Assembly (NCBI GenBank): GCA_017935625.1
Contig: JAGBHC010000040.1
Coordinates: 1-64,000, forward strand
Origin: Rikenellaceae bacterium
Lineage (GTDB): Bacteria; Bacteroidota; Bacteroidia; Bacteroidales; Rikenellaceae
Direction of reading: 5' to 3'
Length of the DNA: 64,000 nt
The notes under the pieces were generated by a model. That model saw only the letters and a list, made by a program, of their open reading frames with translations. It made no database searches and was not told where the DNA came from. Position numbers and translations under genes: made by a program. The stretch's first letter is position 1, and each line of letters opens with the position of its first letter. Shown piece after piece: positions 61,154-64,000 of this stretch.

Positions 61154-62818
61154 TTAGGGCCGCCCGGGGAGCGCGGATTCGGCGCGCGACGCCCCGGCCT
61201 CCGTGCGGACGGTCTCGATGGCTTTCTTGACGGTGTTGTCGATGACGTAGATGTTGGCGTAGAATCCCGCATCTTCGAGCACCGTGTTGCGGCCGATGTA
61301 GGCCCTGAGCTGGGCGGTGAGCAGTTCGCGCGAGCGCTCTATCTGCCGGCGGTCGGGCGCCACCCCTTTGCGGGCGGCATAGGCCGTGAAATCCTCCAGC
61401 AGGCGGGTGTCGCTGTCGAGCAGCTTTTTGAGGTCGTCGGTGGTCTTCACGGCATCGAGCGCCTTGCGGTGCCGGTCGGCGTATTCGATGGTGTAGCGGT
61501 AGAGGATGTTGCGGTTGGTCACATCCAGATAGTAGCGGGTGACGTCGGCCGTGTCCATGGGCATGAAGATGTCGGGCATGATGCCTCCGCCGCCGTAGAC
61601 CAGACGGCCTCCGAGGGTGGTGTAGCGCAGGCTGTCGGCGAAGCGGATGCTGTCGGCCGAGAAGAATTCGTTGTGCGTGTAGCGGTCGAAGATGTCTTCG
61701 TAGTATTTGTCCGTTCCCTGGTCGTAGGGTTTCTGGATGCAGCGTCCGGCCGGGGTGTAGTAGCGGGCCACGGTGAGCCGCAGGGCCGAGCCGTCGTTGT
61801 AGGGGAGCTGGTTCTGCACCAGACCCTTGCCGAACGAGCGGCGTCCGATGATGGTGCCGCGGTCGTTGTCCTGGATGGCTCCGGCGAGAATCTCGCTCGA
61901 CGAGGCGCTCTCTTCGTTGATGAGCACCGCCACGGCCACGTCCTGCAGCAGGCCGCTGCCGTCGCTGTATTCGCGCATCTGCCGGCGGAACTTGTCCTCG
62001 GTGTAGACGATGAGCCGTCCCTGGGGCAGGAACTCCTGGGCGATGAGAATGGCCTGGTCGAGGAATCCGCCCGTATTGCCTCTCAGGTCGAGCACCACGC
62101 CCCGCATTCCCTGCCGGCGCAGGGCGGCGAGGGCCGACGTGAGCTCCTTGTGCGAATTTTTGGAGAATGCCGAGAGTTTGACGAACGCCACGCCGGGTTC
62201 AATCATGAAGGCGGCGTCGAGGCTCTTGATGGGTATGGCGTCGCGGGTGACGGTCACGGTCAGCAGGCTGTCCACTCCCTGGCGCTGCAGTCCGAGTTCG
62301 ACGGTGGTGCCGCGTTTGCCGCGCATGCGCTTCATGACGCTCTGCTGCGAGAGCTTGCGCCCGGCGATGAGCGTGTCGCCCACCGTGACGATGCGGTCGC
62401 CGGCCCTTACGCCCGCCTTGTCGCTGGGGCCGAAGGGCACCACGTTGAGCACGATGACGGTGTCGGTGGCCATGTTGAAGACCACGCCGATGCCGTCGAA
62501 CTCACCGTCGAGGGTTTCGTTGGCGGCCGCCATCTCCGATGCGGGGATATAGACCGAGTGGGGGTCGAGCTCCTTGGTGATGAGGGGGATGGTCTTTTCG
62601 TAAATCGAATCGAGGCTGACCGAATCGACGTAGAGGTTCTCGACCAGCGAGAGGGTGTAGGTGAGCTTGTTGTCGGGGTTCACCAGCGAGCGTGCGAGCG
62701 TGCGGAGCTGTTTGTCCGCGCTGTTGCGTCCAATCATGTGGCCGGCGAGCAGACCGGCCACTGCGCTCACTGCTGCGACGAGCGGCAGTATGATGATTCT
62801 TAAGCTGTTTTTTTTCAT
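61154..62818 (-). CDS. S41 C-terminal processing protease (CtpA type)
   Basis: Periplasmic serine protease of 554 residues, anchored by an N-terminal helix (about 8-26). A PDZ domain (about 100-185) carries VVPFGPSDKAGVRAGDRIVT. The S41 core has VAFVKLSAFSKNSHKEL, VVLDLRGNTGGFLDQAI, catalytic Ser306 in INEESASSSEILAGA and general-base Lys331 in GRRSFGKGLVQ. A helical C-terminal tail of about 130 residues is typical of Bacteroidetes CtpA proteins. It lies 78 nt downstream of the DUF3078 gene. Confidence 0.95.
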   Translation of the reverse strand: MKKNSLRIIILPLVAAVSAVAGLLAGHMIGRNSADKQLRTLARSLVNPDNKLTYTLSLVENLYVDSVSLDSIYEKTIPLITKELDPHSVYIPASEMAAANETLDGEFDGIGVVFNMATDTVIVLNVVPFGPSDKAGVRAGDRIVTVGDTLIAGRKLSQQSVMKRMRGKRGTTVELGLQRQGVDSLLTVTVTRDAIPIKSLDAAFMIEPGVAFVKLSAFSKNSHKELTSALAALRRQGMRGVVLDLRGNTGGFLDQAILIAQEFLPQGRLIVYTEDKFRRQMREYSDGSGLLQDVAVAVLINEESASSSEILAGAIQDNDRGTIIGRRSFGKGLVQNQLPYNDGSALRLTVARYYTPAGRCIQKPYDQGTDKYYEDIFDRYTHNEFFSADSIRFADSLRYTTLGGRLVYGGGGIMPDIFMPMDTADVTRYYLDVTNRNILYRYTIEYADRHRKALDAVKTTDDLKKLLDSDTRLLEDFTAYAARKGVAPDRRQIERSRELLTAQLRAYIGRNTVLEDAGFYANIYVIDNTVKKAIETVRTEAGASRAESALPGRP

Positions 62819-62896
62819 AGACCGAAATCGTTTGGTCCCCTGCTCTGCGGACCGAGGTCCGTCGCAGGGCTCTTGCCGGGGCGTAGAGCCGGGGCG

Positions 62897-63952
62897 CTAT
62901 TTGTTTTTGAACGTGTACGAAAGGCCGACGCTCAGCGAATACTTGGCCTGCAGTTTGGCCCGCGTGTCACCGGCGAGAATGTCCTCCTTGTCGTAGTAGA
63001 GCTGGATGTAGAAGGTCGTGGAGAGCAGTTTGGTCGCCTTGATGTCGAACGTGTTCTCCCAGCGCACGGTGGGGACGTTGGTCCAGCCGCAGAAGGAGAA
63101 GAGGTTGGTCTGGTAGCGGAACGTGTCGCGTTTGCCGAAGGTCTTGTCGTATTTGACCTGCACCGACGAACCGAGCTCCCACTTGGAGTGTTTGTGCCGC
63201 AGGATGAGGTTTCCGGCGTCGTCGAAGCGGTCTGCGGGCACGCCGCCCAGTCCGGCCCGGGCCAGACTCTCGTCCATCACCACAATCGCGCTTCCCGAAA
63301 TTGGCGAGAGGGTGACGTTGAGCGGCTGTTTGGGGTGTTTGTAGTCGAGACCCAGCGAAAGGTCGATGTAGCCCGGCGCGAAGAAATTGGTCTTCTTGGT
63401 CTTGTCGGTCCGCGACTTGTAGCCCGTGGTGAACTGGCTGCGGACATTGACCAGCGCGGAGTAGGACCAGTTCTTGTGCATGATGTAGAGGTTCTGTACC
63501 TTCACCACCCACTCGTCTTCGTTCTTGAAAAGTTTGGCGTCCTTCGAGCCGTCGGTCTCCACGGGGATGATGTTGAATCCGTAGCGGGCCGAGAGCTTGT
63601 AGTCGAGCGTGTAGCCGCCCTTCTTGAATTTGTGGGCGAACGACATTTCGGCTCTCGAGGCGAAGGTGTTGTCGCCGCCGGCGCTCCAGTTCTCGTACTG
63701 GGTCTGCGAGGCGTGCAGCGAGGCCTTGAACTCGATGGTGTTCCGTTCCTTTATCAGGGCCCGGCGGTCGGCCTTGTAGCGGGCCAGCGAGAAGTAGTCG
63801 TTCTCCATGCGGGTCTGCTTGATGGAGTCGGCTATCGTCGAGGGTCTGTCTTTGGGTTTGGCTACCTTCGACATCGAAAACTGTGCCGAAACGTTGCCCG
63901 TACAGAGCAGCATCAGCACCGGTAAGAGTATAAGAATCGGACGTTTCATCAT
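62897..63952 (-). CDS. DUF3078 outer-membrane-type protein
   Basis: Exported protein of 351 residues with signal peptide (about 1-24, ending VSAQ). SLHASQTQYENWSAGGDNTF is the DUF3078 signature. The rest is alternating aromatic strands, such as YTLDYKLSARYGFN and YSLSVGLSYTFKNK at the C-terminus, which ends as a beta-barrel should. Function unknown. Two consecutive Met codons (63952, 63949) are possible starts. A leftward unit with ctpA is likely. Confidence 0.87.
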   Translation of the reverse strand: MMKRPILILLPVLMLLCTGNVSAQFSMSKVAKPKDRPSTIADSIKQTRMENDYFSLARYKADRRALIKERNTIEFKASLHASQTQYENWSAGGDNTFASRAEMSFAHKFKKGGYTLDYKLSARYGFNIIPVETDGSKDAKLFKNEDEWVVKVQNLYIMHKNWSYSALVNVRSQFTTGYKSRTDKTKKTNFFAPGYIDLSLGLDYKHPKQPLNVTLSPISGSAIVVMDESLARAGLGGVPADRFDDAGNLILRHKHSKWELGSSVQVKYDKTFGKRDTFRYQTNLFSFCGWTNVPTVRWENTFDIKATKLLSTTFYIQLYYDKEDILAGDTRAKLQAKYSLSVGLSYTFKNK

Positions 63953-63986
63953 CGGAAGACAATAATATTTTCGTACATGTACAGCA

Positions 63987-63994
63987 CAAAGATA
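63987..63994 (-). promoter_or_regulatory. -7 box for the DUF3078 gene
   Basis: Minus strand TATCTTTG matches TAnnTTTG exactly, 34 nt before the ATG. The -33 box would fall beyond the window edge. Confidence 0.65.
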
Positions 63995-64000
63995 CGAAAA

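Noticed and set aside
60235-61272. Minus-strand open frame of 345 codons
   Set aside because: It runs through the cobalamin riboswitch and opposite the YjaB-like gene and is Arg/Pro rich; no start context.

Overview
The window reads as chromosomal DNA from a GC-rich member of the Bacteroidales, most likely Alistipes or a close Rikenellaceae relative. That placement is inference. It rests on a MurF-alanine racemase fusion, a large Bacteroidetes-type LptD, BF3164-like propeller and PepSY-like exported proteins, a two-permease RND efflux operon with a lipoprotein adaptor, and many promoters of the Bacteroidetes form TTTG, about 20 nt, TAnnTTTG. I see no prophage, insertion sequence, integrase or CRISPR array. 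Nearly all genes are intact core or near-core genes; the unusual material lies between them.

Layout. 1-2.7 kb: the end of gapA, then an exported GH2 enzyme with beta-glucuronidase hallmarks. 3-7.1 kb (minus): argS, a Dus tRNA-dihydrouridine synthase and a DUF418 membrane protein. 7.2-10 kb (plus): a HerA-like ATPase and a CapA-like phosphoesterase. 10-12.2 kb: two small genes, each preceded by a promoter-bearing repeat, a tRNA-Gln, and a small stress-type pair. 12.3-20.2 kb (minus): cell-envelope run of amidase, MCE protein, mutS2, murF-alr and an RsmI-like methylase. 20.4-26 kb (plus): lptD, an M3 peptidase lipoprotein and a glycosyltransferase. 26.3-31.4 kb (minus): propeller lipoprotein, yebC, a Sel1/MORN-like membrane protein and a YiiX-like lipoprotein. 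31.7-36 kb: TsaC-like protein, thioesterase, thiL (minus), adk, a repeat array, a structured RNA and an SGNH-like protein. 36.2-42.8 kb (minus): rpe, ABC-F, rlmB, an ArgE-like deacylase, argH and a YgjP-like protease. 42.9-46.8 kb (plus): rmuC, cupin, acetyltransferase and an S37-type peptidase. 46.9-57.3 kb (minus): PepSY-like protein, the RND tripartite pump operon and a cyclophilin. 57.4-64 kb: a small SecD-P1-like protein, an AspT/YidE-type permease behind a cobalamin riboswitch, an acetyltransferase, a CtpA-type protease and a DUF3078 protein.

Most notable: (1) a 74-bp repeat family at three loci whose downstream-most copy always ends in a consensus promoter and whose hairpin arms covary between copies; (2) at one locus that promoter drives a rod-shaped RNA of about 175 nt that looks like 6S RNA; (3) a cobalamin riboswitch placed on an AspT/YidE-family permease, a candidate new corrinoid- or cobalt-related transporter, with a 9-nt downstream segment exactly complementary to part of the B12 box; (4) tandem repeats and a 149-nt purine tract that sit at gene 3' ends, mainly between convergent genes. 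All homology calls come from reading motifs by eye; no search was run.
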